DNA of 64,000 nucleotides from positions 62,001 to 126,000 of the forward strand of contig NZ_FTMG01000018.1 in NCBI RefSeq assembly GCF_900155965.1. The letters are read 5' to 3'. A program made the position numbers and the translations under genes. The stretch's first letter is position 1; each line of letters starts with the position of its first letter. This document shows positions 1 through 8,690 of the stretch, in pieces. The notes under the pieces were generated by a model. The model saw only the letters and a program-made list of their open reading frames with translations, did no database searches and was not told the DNA's origin. The DNA comes from Mucilaginibacter lappiensis (GTDB lineage: Bacteria > Bacteroidota > Bacteroidia > Sphingobacteriales > Sphingobacteriaceae).

Positions 1-956
1 CGCACATATTTATCGTGGCGTCCTTCTATCAGATCGATCATTACACTTGGTATAGTATTAATCTGCCTGGAATTCATCCGGTTTATTACCGCGTCAAGCA
101 ATTCATTTTTGGTGTAGGTTACACGGATACTTTTACTGCTATCTTTTTCCTGGTAGGCGAGGGTGAATTTTTTGCCGGTGATAGATGTGAAATACTGATG
201 GAAACTCAACCTTAAGTTTTTATATCTTGTACCGGACGAATCCGTTTCGCAATTATGGAATACCTGCTCCAGCGCTTCGTTGATATTGAATAAAGCGTGT
301 TCTTCAAAGTTTACATAACCCGGAAGCGGTGAATTTAAAATCAGCGTACGAACTCCTTCGGGATGGGTCCGGGCCATGGTAAGCATCAACCCTCCGCTAT
401 ATGATATACCCACCAGGTTAAGCGAATCGATATTTAACGCTAATCTTAAATCATTGATATCTTCCGCGCTCTCTATCGTATTATAGGCCGATAGATCGAT
501 GCCTTGCTTTATAAAGTTGGTCTGGCATTGCTTAACTGCTGCTAATATCAAACTATCCCTGTTTTTGCCCTCTCTGTAACTACGTTTAATGGCCGCTGCT
601 ACCTCTATGCAATCCAGGCAGGGTTTTGCACGTTTTGTTCCGCGCTGATCAAAAGCAATAAAACCGCCATAGGCTAACCAGCCGGAATTATAACTGATAC
701 TGTCAATATTGGCTGTTGTGCTATAGCCCGGTCCACCTGTTGTATAAAGCGTAATGTTTTTACGTGCATCCTGGTCCGGTCTGCGTACAAATAAAAACGG
801 AACCTTTACCTTCCGCCCGGCGGGTTTATTTCTGTTTTCGGGTACAACCAGGTAACCAGTTTTTAAAATTAACCGGGCGTCTGCTTTAACCATTCGGGGA
901 AAAGGTTCAATAACAGGTTTATACATCTGGCTGTATAAGTTTTGGCAAAAGCACAT
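1..956 (-). CDS. alpha/beta hydrolase, S33/TAP-like peptidase (partial, 3' end outside window)
   Basis: Reading leftwards from position 956 the frame is open to the window edge. It carries a GGPG oxyanion motif (in TTGGPGYS), the FDQRGT turn and a nucleophile elbow GISYSGG, the layout of prolyl/tripeptidyl aminopeptidases of the S33 alpha/beta-hydrolase fold. The catalytic Asp/His part lies beyond the window. The in-frame ATG at 956 gives only the tail of a signal peptide (MCFCQNLYSQ). A better signal start, ATG at 990 (MKKLFVALLF), is one base out of frame and hits a stop, so a one-base slip in a 6-A or 6-T run near the start is likely. Downstream of the AraC gene on the same strand. Family call is firm, substrate unknown. 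Confidence 0.75.
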   Translation of the reverse strand, partial: MCFCQNLYSQMYKPVIEPFPRMVKADARLILKTGYLVVPENRNKPAGRKVKVPFLFVRRPDQDARKNITLYTTGGPGYSTTANIDSISYNSGWLAYGGFIAFDQRGTKRAKPCLDCIEVAAAIKRSYREGKNRDSLILAAVKQCQTNFIKQGIDLSAYNTIESAEDINDLRLALNIDSLNLVGISYSGGLMLTMARTHPEGVRTLILNSPLPGYVNFEEHALFNINEALEQVFHNCETDSSGTRYKNLRLSFHQYFTSITGKKFTLAYQEKDSSKSIRVTYTKNELLDAVINRMNSRQINTIPSVMIDLIEGRHDKYV

Positions 957-1056
957 CGCAAAAAGCAAGGCAACAAATAGTTTTTTCATGAGCGCTGTTT
1001 AGCTTACAAATAAAGAGAATGATATTACGCGCTGAAAGTAAAAAACGGACAAATTA

Positions 1057-1863
1057 TCACAAATGCTTCGTCAGTCTCTGGCCGGTAAAGTTAACGATGT
1101 CCTTATGGAAATGACTCAGATCGTAATAACCATAATCCATCGGGATAAAATTTTCTTTATCCTTCATAAACGATGTTAAAGCAATTCTTCCCCGTAGGAT
1201 AGAAAAGTAATTTTTAGGAGCGATACCAATTACCCTATTGAAATAGCGGTTGATAGTTTTGGAAGTAATAAAGAGTTTTTCGGCAACTTTAGATGTATTT
1301 AACTGCATGCCTGCGGCTTGATATTCGCCAATACAATCATTAACCATTTTAATATAATGATCGTGGTTATTTAATTGATGGTATGCTGCTAATAGGTAAG
1401 ATTGAATAATTTCCACCCTTTCTTCAAAGCAGATGGGTTGTTTTATTTTTTGGAGCAACTGCCAGGGCAAAATGTGATGGAGGGGAATGATTTTGTCCAT
1501 AACCGAAACCTGGTTTAAGCCCAAAATAGCCTCCAAACTACCGGGATTAAATTTAACCGTGAATATATTATCGGCAGGTAGTTTGTGCCTGGTTACATCC
1601 TCATTTCGTAATATCAAAACATCTTCGTCTCCTTTTACATAGTGACGGGTATGTTTCAGATCGATATAATACGGGGTACCCAGGTTAATATAAAAAGTAG
1701 GCGTCCAGCTCGGGAACATTTTTACGGCAGAAAATTCATGTTTTATATCCTGAGCGGAATGATCTAAAACCGATTGGGAATAAAATTCAACATGCGGAAG
1801 CAGTTCTTCACAAGGCTTGCTGAACATATATATTTTACGGATATCCTGGAATATTTCAACCAT
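1057..1863 (-). CDS. AraC family transcriptional regulator
   Basis: 268 residues. The C-terminal third (about residues 165-268) is an AraC/XylS double helix-turn-helix: helix around TSKTINRYFNRVIGIAPKNY and the second around YGYYDLSHFHKDI, ending in the usual FTGQRL. The N-terminal half resembles the DUF6597-type sensor domain of Bacteroidota AraC proteins; its ligand is unknown. ATG at 1861-1863 is the start. A 13-base perfect inverted repeat (1833-1845 and 1881-1893) brackets the start codon. The alpha/beta hydrolase follows 67-100 bases downstream on the same strand and is a plausible target. Confidence 0.85.
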   Translation of the reverse strand: MVEIFQDIRKIYMFSKPCEELLPHVEFYSQSVLDHSAQDIKHEFSAVKMFPSWTPTFYINLGTPYYIDLKHTRHYVKGDEDVLILRNEDVTRHKLPADNIFTVKFNPGSLEAILGLNQVSVMDKIIPLHHILPWQLLQKIKQPICFEERVEIIQSYLLAAYHQLNNHDHYIKMVNDCIGEYQAAGMQLNTSKVAEKLFITSKTINRYFNRVIGIAPKNYFSILRGRIALTSFMKDKENFIPMDYGYYDLSHFHKDIVNFTGQRLTKHL

Positions 1864-1893
1864 GCCTTATTCAGATTAACGATATCCGTAAAA
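1833..1893. promoter_or_regulatory. 13-bp inverted repeat bracketing the AraC start codon
   Basis: TTTTACGGATATC at 1833-1845 is repeated exactly as its reverse complement, GATATCCGTAAAA, at 1881-1893. The 35-base spacer holds the ATG of the AraC gene. It could be an autoregulatory operator dyad or an mRNA hairpin that loops out the start codon. Confidence 0.5.
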
Positions 1894-1940
1894 ATAACCT
1901 ATTCCAGCAAAATTTAAAAATGGAAGTATGGCGCATGCTA

Positions 1941-2030
1941 CCGCGAGATTAGCGTAGCGTATCTCGTGGTTCGCATGGTTAAAGCTTTCAGCTTTAGTTT
2001 CAGCTGAAAGCTGAAGCCATGATCACCACG
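1941..2030. repeat. nested palindromic intergenic repeat
   Basis: Three stems are visible: CGAGAT (about 1943) with ATCTCG (1961-1966); CGTGGTtcgcATGG (1965-1978) with CCATgatcACCACG (2017-2030); and AGCTTTCAGCT (1983-1993) with AGCTGAAAGCT (2002-2012). The inner stem uses the same AAGCTTTCAGC words that fill gaps near 49.4 and 51.2 kb. Probably a REP-like element. Confidence 0.6.
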
Positions 2031-2115
2031 GGCTGAAAACACTCGGCAGCAGATAAACACACCTGAGACCCGCGTTTGATACTCTCCCCAAAATTCCGTA
2101 TCTTTATACAAACAC

Positions 2116-2155
2116 CAGCCCGGTTATCCCATAAAAAGGATAACCGGGCTGTTTT
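2116..2155. terminator. terminator-like hairpin
   Basis: A 14-bp perfect stem, CAGCCCGGTTATCC (2116-2129) with its complement (2138-2151), followed on the + strand by TTTTGTT. No + gene lies directly upstream, so it may serve the exporter gene 230 bases away on the - strand, or mark a lost gene. Confidence 0.5.
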
Positions 2156-2195
2156 GTTAAGAACAAAAGCAGGCCAAAAATCGACTGATTTGTGC

Positions 2196-2372
2196 GTAGT
2201 TATTTGATAGTCAATAAATTAATACTTTTTAAAGTTTCTAAAACTGCTCAAAACCGTATCAGAATTTGTTAAAAAGTGTTAAAATGAGGTTTTTTCAATT
2301 GATTTTCACCCGTTTTTACCTCGGTTTTGAGCAGAAAAGTGTTAAAATTTAAGGTTTAAAAAGTTTTTCGAA
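2196..2372. repeat. dispersed AAAAGTGT element, copy 1
   Basis: AT-rich element with AAAAAGTGTTAAAA (2271-2284) and AAAAGTGTTAAAATTTAAGG (2335-2354) and a 13-bp inverted repeat CTGCTCAAAACCG (2244-2256) / CGGTTTTGAGCAG (2322-2334). Its reverse complement aligns over about 160 bases with 48218-48376. Confidence 0.7.
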
Positions 2373-2381
2373 CCCCAAATG

Positions 2382-3932
2382 TTAATGATCTGACGACGGG
2401 ATAACCAGCGCTTTCTTCTTATCGCGCTTGGCGACAAAAAGCAGTAAAGGGAGCACCATCGCGAAAAACGATCCAATCAGGAAATAACCATCCAGGTAGC
2501 TGGAAAATGATGACTGCTGAATCACCACTTTTTCTACCAGCAGCATCGCTTTCTGTTTAGCATCTAATAAACCGAAGCCCTTTTGCATAAAAGCTGCGGC
2601 ATAACCGTTTATCCGGTTAATAAAGGCAGGGTTGTCAGGGGTGATATGGGTGATGAGGTCCATCCGGTGTGAGGCGATACGACGGGCCACATAGGTATTG
2701 ATGATGGAGATACCAAAAGAACCACCCAGTTGCCGCATCATATTGTTGAGAGCGGTTCCCTGGGGCATATCCTTGAGCTCCAGCGATGATACAGCCAGGG
2801 TGCCCAGCGGTACGGTTAATAAAGCCATGCCTATCGCCCTGAAAATGAGGTTTAGAGTGATGTCGATAGCCGGGGTTTCCAGGTTGATCCTCGACATCGA
2901 CCAGTTGAAATAGATAAAACACGCAAAGCCAAAAAATACGATCAGCGCTGCGGAAACACCCTTTTGCAACAGTTTACCGGTGATGATCAATGCTAAAACC
3001 GCTACGATAGAGCCGGGCAAAAGTAATAATCCGGATTGGGTAGGGGTAAAATTAAGCAGACGTTGCGCCACCACAGGAGTAAGGTAAATAGAGGTGTACA
3101 TACCCATACCAGTAATAAAAGTAAGTACCGCAGCAATACTCAACGATCTGAACCGGAGGATGCGGAGGTTCACCACCGGGTTTTCCGTATACAGCTCCCA
3201 GATAATAAAGCCCGTGAGAGAGAGGGCAGCTACAACGGTTAAAAAAACAATGTATCCTGCAGCAAACCAATCGTCGGTTTGGCCACGCTCCAGTACTACC
3301 TGTAAGGAGCCTATGCCGATGATGAGTAAGATGATGCCCAGCCAGTCTATCTGTTTGATCTTTTGTTTGATAGCGGGCTCGTACAGTAAAAAATAGCAGG
3401 AAACCGCAGCGGCTATACCAATGGGGATGTTGATATAAAAGATCCAGGGCCAGGAATAGTTTTCGGTGATATAGCCACCCAGTGTAGGGCCTATAGTTGG
3501 CCCGATAAACACACCAATACCAAACAGGGCGCTCGCGGTAGCTTGTTTCTCCTTCGGAAAAAGCTCATAAACCACCATTGCCGAAACGGAAAGCAAAGCG
3601 CCGCCGCCCAAACCCTGCAAAAACCTGAAGCTGACCAGCTCCCATATATTAGTGGCATTACCGCACATAAAAGAGCAAAAGGTAAACAGGATAATGGAGC
3701 CTATATAATAATTCCGGCGGCCCAGGTTATTCACCAGGAAGCTGGTCATGGGGATGATGATCACGTTGGCGATGGCGTAAGAGGTGATCACCCAGGAAAT
3801 ATCTTCGAGGGTGGCACCCAGATTGCCGCTCATATAGTTGAGCGCTACGTTTACAATGGAGGTATCAATGAGTTCCATAATAGCGGCGGCTATTACCGTG
3901 ATCAGGAGGATTTGTCGTTTGATGGGGTTCAT
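2382..3932 (-). CDS. MFS multidrug exporter, DHA2 (EmrB/QacA) family
   Basis: 516 residues, about 14 predicted membrane helices, the size of DHA2 drug:H+ antiporters. Conserved pieces are the helix-1 ELIDTSIVNVALNYM motif (motif D1-like, Asp in helix 1), RFLQGLGGGALL (motif B with Arg) and GPTIGPTLGGY (motif C of exporters). It acts in the inner membrane; in this family it often works with an HlyD-type adaptor and an outer-membrane channel, neither of which is adjacent. ATG at 3930-3932. Two TetR-type palindromes lie in its promoter region, so substrate-induced derepression is likely. The regulator is not in the window. Confidence 0.88.
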   Translation of the reverse strand: MNPIKRQILLITVIAAAIMELIDTSIVNVALNYMSGNLGATLEDISWVITSYAIANVIIIPMTSFLVNNLGRRNYYIGSIILFTFCSFMCGNATNIWELVSFRFLQGLGGGALLSVSAMVVYELFPKEKQATASALFGIGVFIGPTIGPTLGGYITENYSWPWIFYINIPIGIAAAVSCYFLLYEPAIKQKIKQIDWLGIILLIIGIGSLQVVLERGQTDDWFAAGYIVFLTVVAALSLTGFIIWELYTENPVVNLRILRFRSLSIAAVLTFITGMGMYTSIYLTPVVAQRLLNFTPTQSGLLLLPGSIVAVLALIITGKLLQKGVSAALIVFFGFACFIYFNWSMSRINLETPAIDITLNLIFRAIGMALLTVPLGTLAVSSLELKDMPQGTALNNMMRQLGGSFGISIINTYVARRIASHRMDLITHITPDNPAFINRINGYAAAFMQKGFGLLDAKQKAMLLVEKVVIQQSSFSSYLDGYFLIGSFFAMVLPLLLFVAKRDKKKALVIPSSDH

Positions 3933-3942
3933 AATATATATT

Positions 3943-3956
3943 ATACCAATTGGTAT
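3943..3956. promoter_or_regulatory. palindromic operator, TetR type, proximal site
   Basis: ATACCAATTGGTAT, a perfect 14-base palindrome 11 bases before the exporter start codon. It shares the ATACCAAT(C/T)GGTAT core with a second site 80 bases upstream. Confidence 0.6.
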
Positions 3957-4030
3957 TTTTTATGGTAAATTTTTTTATGATTGAATTAAACGGATAGATT
4001 GCGGATGTGACCAGATCTTATTCATGACGA

Positions 4031-4053
4031 CAAATATACCAATCGGTATATTT
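4031..4053 (-). promoter_or_regulatory. exporter promoter -7 box overlapped by TetR-type operator
   Basis: On the - strand TATATTTG (4031-4038) fits the Bacteroidota -7 consensus TAnnTTTG. It overlaps a palindrome with 9-base arms, AAATATACC (4032-4040) and GGTATATTT (4045-4053), spaced by AATC. Repressor binding here would block the promoter. No clear -33 element is seen. Confidence 0.55.
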
Positions 4054-4139
4054 ATAATGCACTCTATCGGATTAAATAACAATTTGCTGACAAAAAGAAG
4101 ATGACTGAAAATGAACTAACTAAATATGCAAGGGAATGA

Positions 4140-4147
4140 TATATTTG
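4140..4147 (+). promoter_or_regulatory. possible -7 box of the sugar transporter gene
   Basis: TATATTTG matches TAnnTTTG, 84 bases before the ATG. No convincing -33 box. A small CCCC-TACT-GGGG hairpin lies in the leader (4195-4206). Confidence 0.35.
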
Positions 4148-4230
4148 TAAAGCGGCGAATTTTGCACTGCTAAATCGAGTTTATAAACCAATTACCCCTA
4201 CTGGGGCTTTACCGTTAACCAATCTGCTAT

Positions 4231-5571
4231 ATGAAAAGTTATACCATTTTAATTTCCATTGTGGCTGCCCTGGGCGGACTATTATTTGGCTTTGATACCG
4301 CCGTAATAGCCGGCTCGCTGCAATACCTGAAACCCTTTTTTCATCTTAATGATGCCGAAATAGGCCTGGTAGTAGCAGCGGCTTCTATAGGCTGTATCCC
4401 CGGTGCCCTGTTTGCCGGTGGCCTGGCCGATAAGTTTGGGCGTAAAAACCTAATGATCGTAACCTCGATATTGTATGTTATTGCTGCTTTGGGAAGCGGT
4501 ATAGCGGGTAGTTTTGTACAGTTGGTAGTATACCGTTTTGTAGGAGGGGTGGCTATAGGTATGGCGTCTACACTGGCGCCTATTTATATATCAGAAGTAG
4601 CGCCGCCAAAATTCAGGGGCAGGCTGGGTATGCTGCAGCAATTAGCGATTGTTACGGGGATTCTGCTATCCTTCATATCCAATTATATCATAGCCAAGGC
4701 TCCTTTTGACTTTCTGAACGACAGCAATATCTGGCGGTACATGCTGGCGGCAGCGGTAGTGCCCTCTGTTATTTTCTTTATCCTGCTGTTGCTGGTACCC
4801 GAAAGTCCACGCTGGCTGATCGCTAAAAACAGAATAAAAGATGCCCAAAGGGTGTTTGATCATATTTATTCCAAAACAGAAAGTACAGAGCAGGTTGCCC
4901 TGGTTACCAAAGATGTAGCCTCGGAGGATAGCTCTCCTCTGAAAGAGGTATTTACGCCGCGCTTCAGAAAAGTAGTGATCATTGGGTTGGTATTTGCCTC
5001 TATAGCCCAGCTAACGGGTATCAATATTGTGTTTTACTATGCGCCATTGATATTTGAAAAAGTGCATGTGGGTGGCAGTGTTTTGTTTCAAACTATGCTC
5101 ACCGGGGTGGTTAACCTGATATTTACCCTACTGGCTTTCCCGCTGATTGACAGGCTTGGGCGTAAAAAACTCTTGCTTATCGGTTCGGTGATCATGGGGC
5201 TTTGCATGTTTGTGCTGGCCGCCCTGTTTCACTTTAACCTGCTGCAGAATTACTTTGTATTGGTCACCATATTTGTTTACATAGGCGGCTTTGCCTGTAC
5301 CTGGGGTGTGGTGCTGTGGGTGTATGTGGCCGAAATATTCCCCAACAGGGTTCGTGGTACGGCCACATCTATAGCGGTATTTGGTAACTGGGTAGCCAAT
5401 TCTATTGTTTCGCTTACATTCCCCGTGATGCTTGCGCAGCTGGGGCCGGTGTATACTTTTGGGGTTTATGGTATCATCAATATTAGTATGATCCTGTTTG
5501 TGAGTCGTTATGTGTTTGAAACCAAAGGTGTTCCGCTTGAGAAAATAGAGGAGTTATATGCGAAGGTTTAA
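4231..5571 (+). CDS. sugar porter family MFS transporter (sugar/H+ symporter)
   Basis: 446 residues with 12 expected membrane helices. It shows the sugar-porter signatures GGLLFGFDTAVIAGS in helix 1, DKFGRKN and DRLGRKK loop motifs after helices 2 and 8, PESPRWL (residues 190-196) after helix 6 and VPLEKIEELY at the C-terminus. These place it with XylE/AraE/GalP/GLUT-type proton symporters for monosaccharides such as xylose, arabinose, galactose or glucose; the exact sugar cannot be read. Inner membrane. It stands alone: divergent from the drug exporter and followed by a palindromic repeat. Confidence 0.9.
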   Translation: MKSYTILISIVAALGGLLFGFDTAVIAGSLQYLKPFFHLNDAEIGLVVAAASIGCIPGALFAGGLADKFGRKNLMIVTSILYVIAALGSGIAGSFVQLVVYRFVGGVAIGMASTLAPIYISEVAPPKFRGRLGMLQQLAIVTGILLSFISNYIIAKAPFDFLNDSNIWRYMLAAAVVPSVIFFILLLLVPESPRWLIAKNRIKDAQRVFDHIYSKTESTEQVALVTKDVASEDSSPLKEVFTPRFRKVVIIGLVFASIAQLTGINIVFYYAPLIFEKVHVGGSVLFQTMLTGVVNLIFTLLAFPLIDRLGRKKLLLIGSVIMGLCMFVLAALFHFNLLQNYFVLVTIFVYIGGFACTWGVVLWVYVAEIFPNRVRGTATSIAVFGNWVANSIVSLTFPVMLAQLGPVYTFGVYGIINISMILFVSRYVFETKGVPLEKIEELYAKV

Positions 5572-5642
5572 TTCTGTGGGCTAAGACTCAATAGGCGTCG
5601 CTTTGCTCGCCGAACCTATCTTCAGCTTCGGCTCCTTCTCTC

Positions 5643-5733
5643 CACGCGTCATTGCGTAGTGTGGCAATCCCCAATTAGCAGAGCCGCTCTGTAAGTAGGG
5701 GATTGCCACGTCGTACCTCCTCAATGACGCATG
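5643..5733. repeat. palindromic intergenic repeat, GTCATT-edged
   Basis: Left arm GCGTCATTG (5646-5654) and GTGGCAATCCCC pair with GGGGATTGCCAC and CAATGACGC (5722-5730), giving a long imperfect hairpin of about 90 bases. This is the GTCATTGCG...GGCAATC type of repeat common in Bacteroidota intergenic DNA. Related elements are at 9199-9323 and 47326-47408. Confidence 0.7.
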
Positions 5734-5835
5734 GGGAAAAGGCGGGGTGAGTCGATGCAGTGCGACAATTTAAAATACCCTCAAATAGCCCATCGCTTAT
5801 TCTTTTTTCTGTAACTTTAAATTATTCACATTTAT

Positions 5836-8685
5836 ATGTTCCGGCGTTTACAGAATTGGGTCAACCGTCATTTTTCGTCTATTTTTTCATTATTGCTGAT
5901 GGCCTTGCTGGTTATCGGCAGTATGACACTGAAGGATAATTACCTTATCGTAACCAAATACACGCCCTCTGGTATCATCAACTGGGAAATCAACATCAGC
6001 AATGCCCGCCGGGATTCCATCTTAAAAGAATGGCAGGCCGGGTTCAAGAAAAACCAGATCTATACCCGCGAAACTACTTATCCCGAAACCGTAACCGGTA
6101 TCGAAACAGCGGTTTTCCGGAACAATGCCGACTATAGTTTTATCGGGGTTTATGTAGGTATCCTGCTCATCCTGATCTTCCGGATAGGGAGCCAAAAGGC
6201 CAATCGGCGACGACGGGTGATCTCACAACGTTCTGTTGCCGTATTAGGCGCATTAGTGATCCTTGCGGCACTGTTAGATGTGTTTGAGAACATCATGACT
6301 AACCGGGCACTCCTGCACTTTAAACTGAAGCTACCACTGCCCGATGCCTGGCTTATCGGCTTGCCGGCATGTGTCAAATATGTGCTGCTGGCATTTATAG
6401 TTTGCAAATTGCTGTATGAGGGCTTTAAATTAGGTAAGCCCCGGTTTTGGCTCGAGTATACAACGGCCTGGATAGGACGCTTACTTACCTATTCCTGGCG
6501 TTTCCGTATTGTATTGATTATGCTGTTAACTTTTTTCCTGGGGCTTTTTGTCAGCGCCCAGATCCAGGATATGCTGCTGTCTATCAATACCTCGCGATGG
6601 GCCAGTTTTTATTTTCTGCTGGCCATAACTTTGCTCGCGCTAATGTGCTGGCATTTGCCCAAGGTTATTGATAACTCCATCAAAGTAAGCTATAAACGGT
6701 TTTTTATGGGACCGGTTGATTTTGATACCAGTCGTTTACCCGCAGGTTCAAGACCATCGCTCAAGGTAGATACAGCCAGGTTGTTTGGGGCTGCCGCTTT
6801 CCTGATACCCGCTACCGGGATTCTGCAAACCATGAACGCCTACCAGATCGATTATATGCTTAAAGGAGTACCACCGCTGGTATTGCTGCTGGCTTCGCTC
6901 ATATTTTATAAGATTGTATTGAGATATAAATGGCTCGATAAGCTATTCAAATCGGAGGGTAAAGTGGTTCCATGGCGTTTTTGGGCAAGCATGGTCGCTT
7001 TGATATTGCCCATGATCATCTGGGGAAGTATTGATGGAAAGCGAAATCGGGAACCACATTTTTTGGCCTTCTTATCGCTTGATCTGTTCTTTTTATCAGC
7101 CATGTTTGTGATCACAACGGCTTTGCGTACAGGTATACCGGGCATCCGGAAATGGCACGCAGCACCCTGGATAACCTTTGGCGGAACGATAGCCATGCTG
7201 TTCTTTATCTTATGCAATTTTACACCATTTTTAAATGAATTAACCAGCAATAACCGGTATTATACCATGCCGGTGGTATTGTGCGCGGCAGCGGGTTACC
7301 TGTTGTTCTTTTCTTTTTTATTGTTCGCCGGAAAGAAAACAGGGTTTAGTTTGATCACCTTTTTGCTGATGTTTACGCTGTACCGGTCGATAAGTACCAT
7401 CACTACTTATCACGAGGCTTATATTCAGAAGCAAAAAAACTATCATAAATCCCTGGATTCTTTAGACCGTTATACTGAAAATTGGCTCAAAAGCCGAAAG
7501 CAGGAAATTAAAGCTTTTGTTGCCCGAAACCCAGGTACACCTTACCCGGTGTTTTTTGTAAACGCTTATGGCGGTGGACTACGGGCTACAGTTTGGACAA
7601 CCATGGTTGTAGGAACGCTGGATAGCCTGGTAAAAGAACGCTATCGCGATGGGATCAATAGCCATGACTTTCAGCATTATGTATTCTCCTATTCCGGGGC
7701 ATCGGGCGGTACTATTGGGCTGTCTCTGCTTTGTAGCGCCCGGTATCAGCACCGGCACAATCCTGTTAATGATACCGTTTTTTACCCGGTTAATTCATTG
7801 GCTATCTATCGCAATGATTATCTCACCTCAAACATAGTAGCCTTGTTGGGCAGGGATATGCTGGCATCGTCTCTGGGAATAGCCCCCTGGGCAGATAGGG
7901 CAAGATTGATGGAGGAGGATTGGGAAAGGCATACCCAGGCGCATCACCTGGATATGAAAGTTACCTTAGGCAGGATGTGGAAGGGCCACAATTATGAAGT
8001 GCCCTTGCTATTTGCCAATACATTTGACGTGGACAGCGGTAAAAAAGGTATATCGGCACCTGTTTTACTGGATAGCCTTGATTTTCCTTCAACTATACAG
8101 CTGGAGCAGGAAATTGAAGATCCCGGAGATCTGCGCCTGAGCACCGCTGCTTTTTTGAGTGCAAGGTTCCCTTATGTAAGCCCCACCGCTAAGCTAAATG
8201 GTAAACACCACTTTACGGATGGGGGCACCTGGGATAATTCGGGCGCGGAAACTTCGCTGGGGGTGCTCACCGTTTTTGAACGCGTACGAGCCAAATTAAT
8301 TAAGGAAGATACTCTATTTAGTCATATCCAGCCGCAATTCCTGTCGCTGCCTAACTCGGTACGACAGACAGAAGACGCGGGAAAACCCGGTAATTTATTT
8401 GAGCCACTGGCGCCACCTGTGGGGATTTTGAATAGCCGTATAGGGTATATGAAAAAATCAGAAGACTGGAATTACTCCATTTCGCGTATAAAACACTATG
8501 GTTTTTACCTTTTCCGCCCAACTGCCGAAAGGGTCCCGAATACCCATATCTGGCCCGTATTACCGCTAGGCTGGCAAATATCAGACTATGCCATGACCCG
8601 TATGCGGTTGAGCGTATTGCGTGACAGCGTCACCATTAATAAAGTGATGGAGCGTTTTGGTAATGCAGAAAAAATAAAACGGTAG
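5836..8685 (+). CDS. membrane-anchored patatin-like serine hydrolase
   Basis: 949 residues. The first roughly 550 contain many hydrophobic segments (near residues 15-30, 105-120, 135-150, 175-195, 225-245, 255-275 and several up to 530). The C-terminal part has the patatin catalytic set: oxyanion motif GGGLRA (about residues 577-582), nucleophile elbow GASGG (about 621-625) and the dyad Asp in FTDGGTWDN (about 793-800). A lipid acyl hydrolase working at the inner membrane is likely. The long membrane part is unlike secreted or soluble patatins and its role is unknown. Single-gene unit; a TAACTTTA sequence just upstream resembles a -7 box. Confidence 0.8.
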   Translation: MFRRLQNWVNRHFSSIFSLLLMALLVIGSMTLKDNYLIVTKYTPSGIINWEINISNARRDSILKEWQAGFKKNQIYTRETTYPETVTGIETAVFRNNADYSFIGVYVGILLILIFRIGSQKANRRRRVISQRSVAVLGALVILAALLDVFENIMTNRALLHFKLKLPLPDAWLIGLPACVKYVLLAFIVCKLLYEGFKLGKPRFWLEYTTAWIGRLLTYSWRFRIVLIMLLTFFLGLFVSAQIQDMLLSINTSRWASFYFLLAITLLALMCWHLPKVIDNSIKVSYKRFFMGPVDFDTSRLPAGSRPSLKVDTARLFGAAAFLIPATGILQTMNAYQIDYMLKGVPPLVLLLASLIFYKIVLRYKWLDKLFKSEGKVVPWRFWASMVALILPMIIWGSIDGKRNREPHFLAFLSLDLFFLSAMFVITTALRTGIPGIRKWHAAPWITFGGTIAMLFFILCNFTPFLNELTSNNRYYTMPVVLCAAAGYLLFFSFLLFAGKKTGFSLITFLLMFTLYRSISTITTYHEAYIQKQKNYHKSLDSLDRYTENWLKSRKQEIKAFVARNPGTPYPVFFVNAYGGGLRATVWTTMVVGTLDSLVKERYRDGINSHDFQHYVFSYSGASGGTIGLSLLCSARYQHRHNPVNDTVFYPVNSLAIYRNDYLTSNIVALLGRDMLASSLGIAPWADRARLMEEDWERHTQAHHLDMKVTLGRMWKGHNYEVPLLFANTFDVDSGKKGISAPVLLDSLDFPSTIQLEQEIEDPGDLRLSTAAFLSARFPYVSPTAKLNGKHHFTDGGTWDNSGAETSLGVLTVFERVRAKLIKEDTLFSHIQPQFLSLPNSVRQTEDAGKPGNLFEPLAPPVGILNSRIGYMKKSEDWNYSISRIKHYGFYLFRPTAERVPNTHIWPVLPLGWQISDYAMTRMRLSVLRDSVTINKVMERFGNAEKIKR

Positions 8686-8690
8686 AAGAC

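Larger units (their letters stand above)
1864..2381. other. 518-base intergenic region with palindromes and a dispersed element
   Basis: No gene is seen. From left to right it holds the right arm of the AraC dyad, a nested palindromic repeat (about 1941-2030), an isolated terminator-like hairpin (2116-2155) and a 170-base AT-rich element with AAAAGTGTTAAAA motifs (about 2196-2372). Each is listed separately. Confidence 0.7.

Noticed and set aside
3543..3968. 141-codon + strand open frame opposite the exporter
   Set aside because: Antisense to a strong membrane-protein gene; composition is that of a shadow frame.
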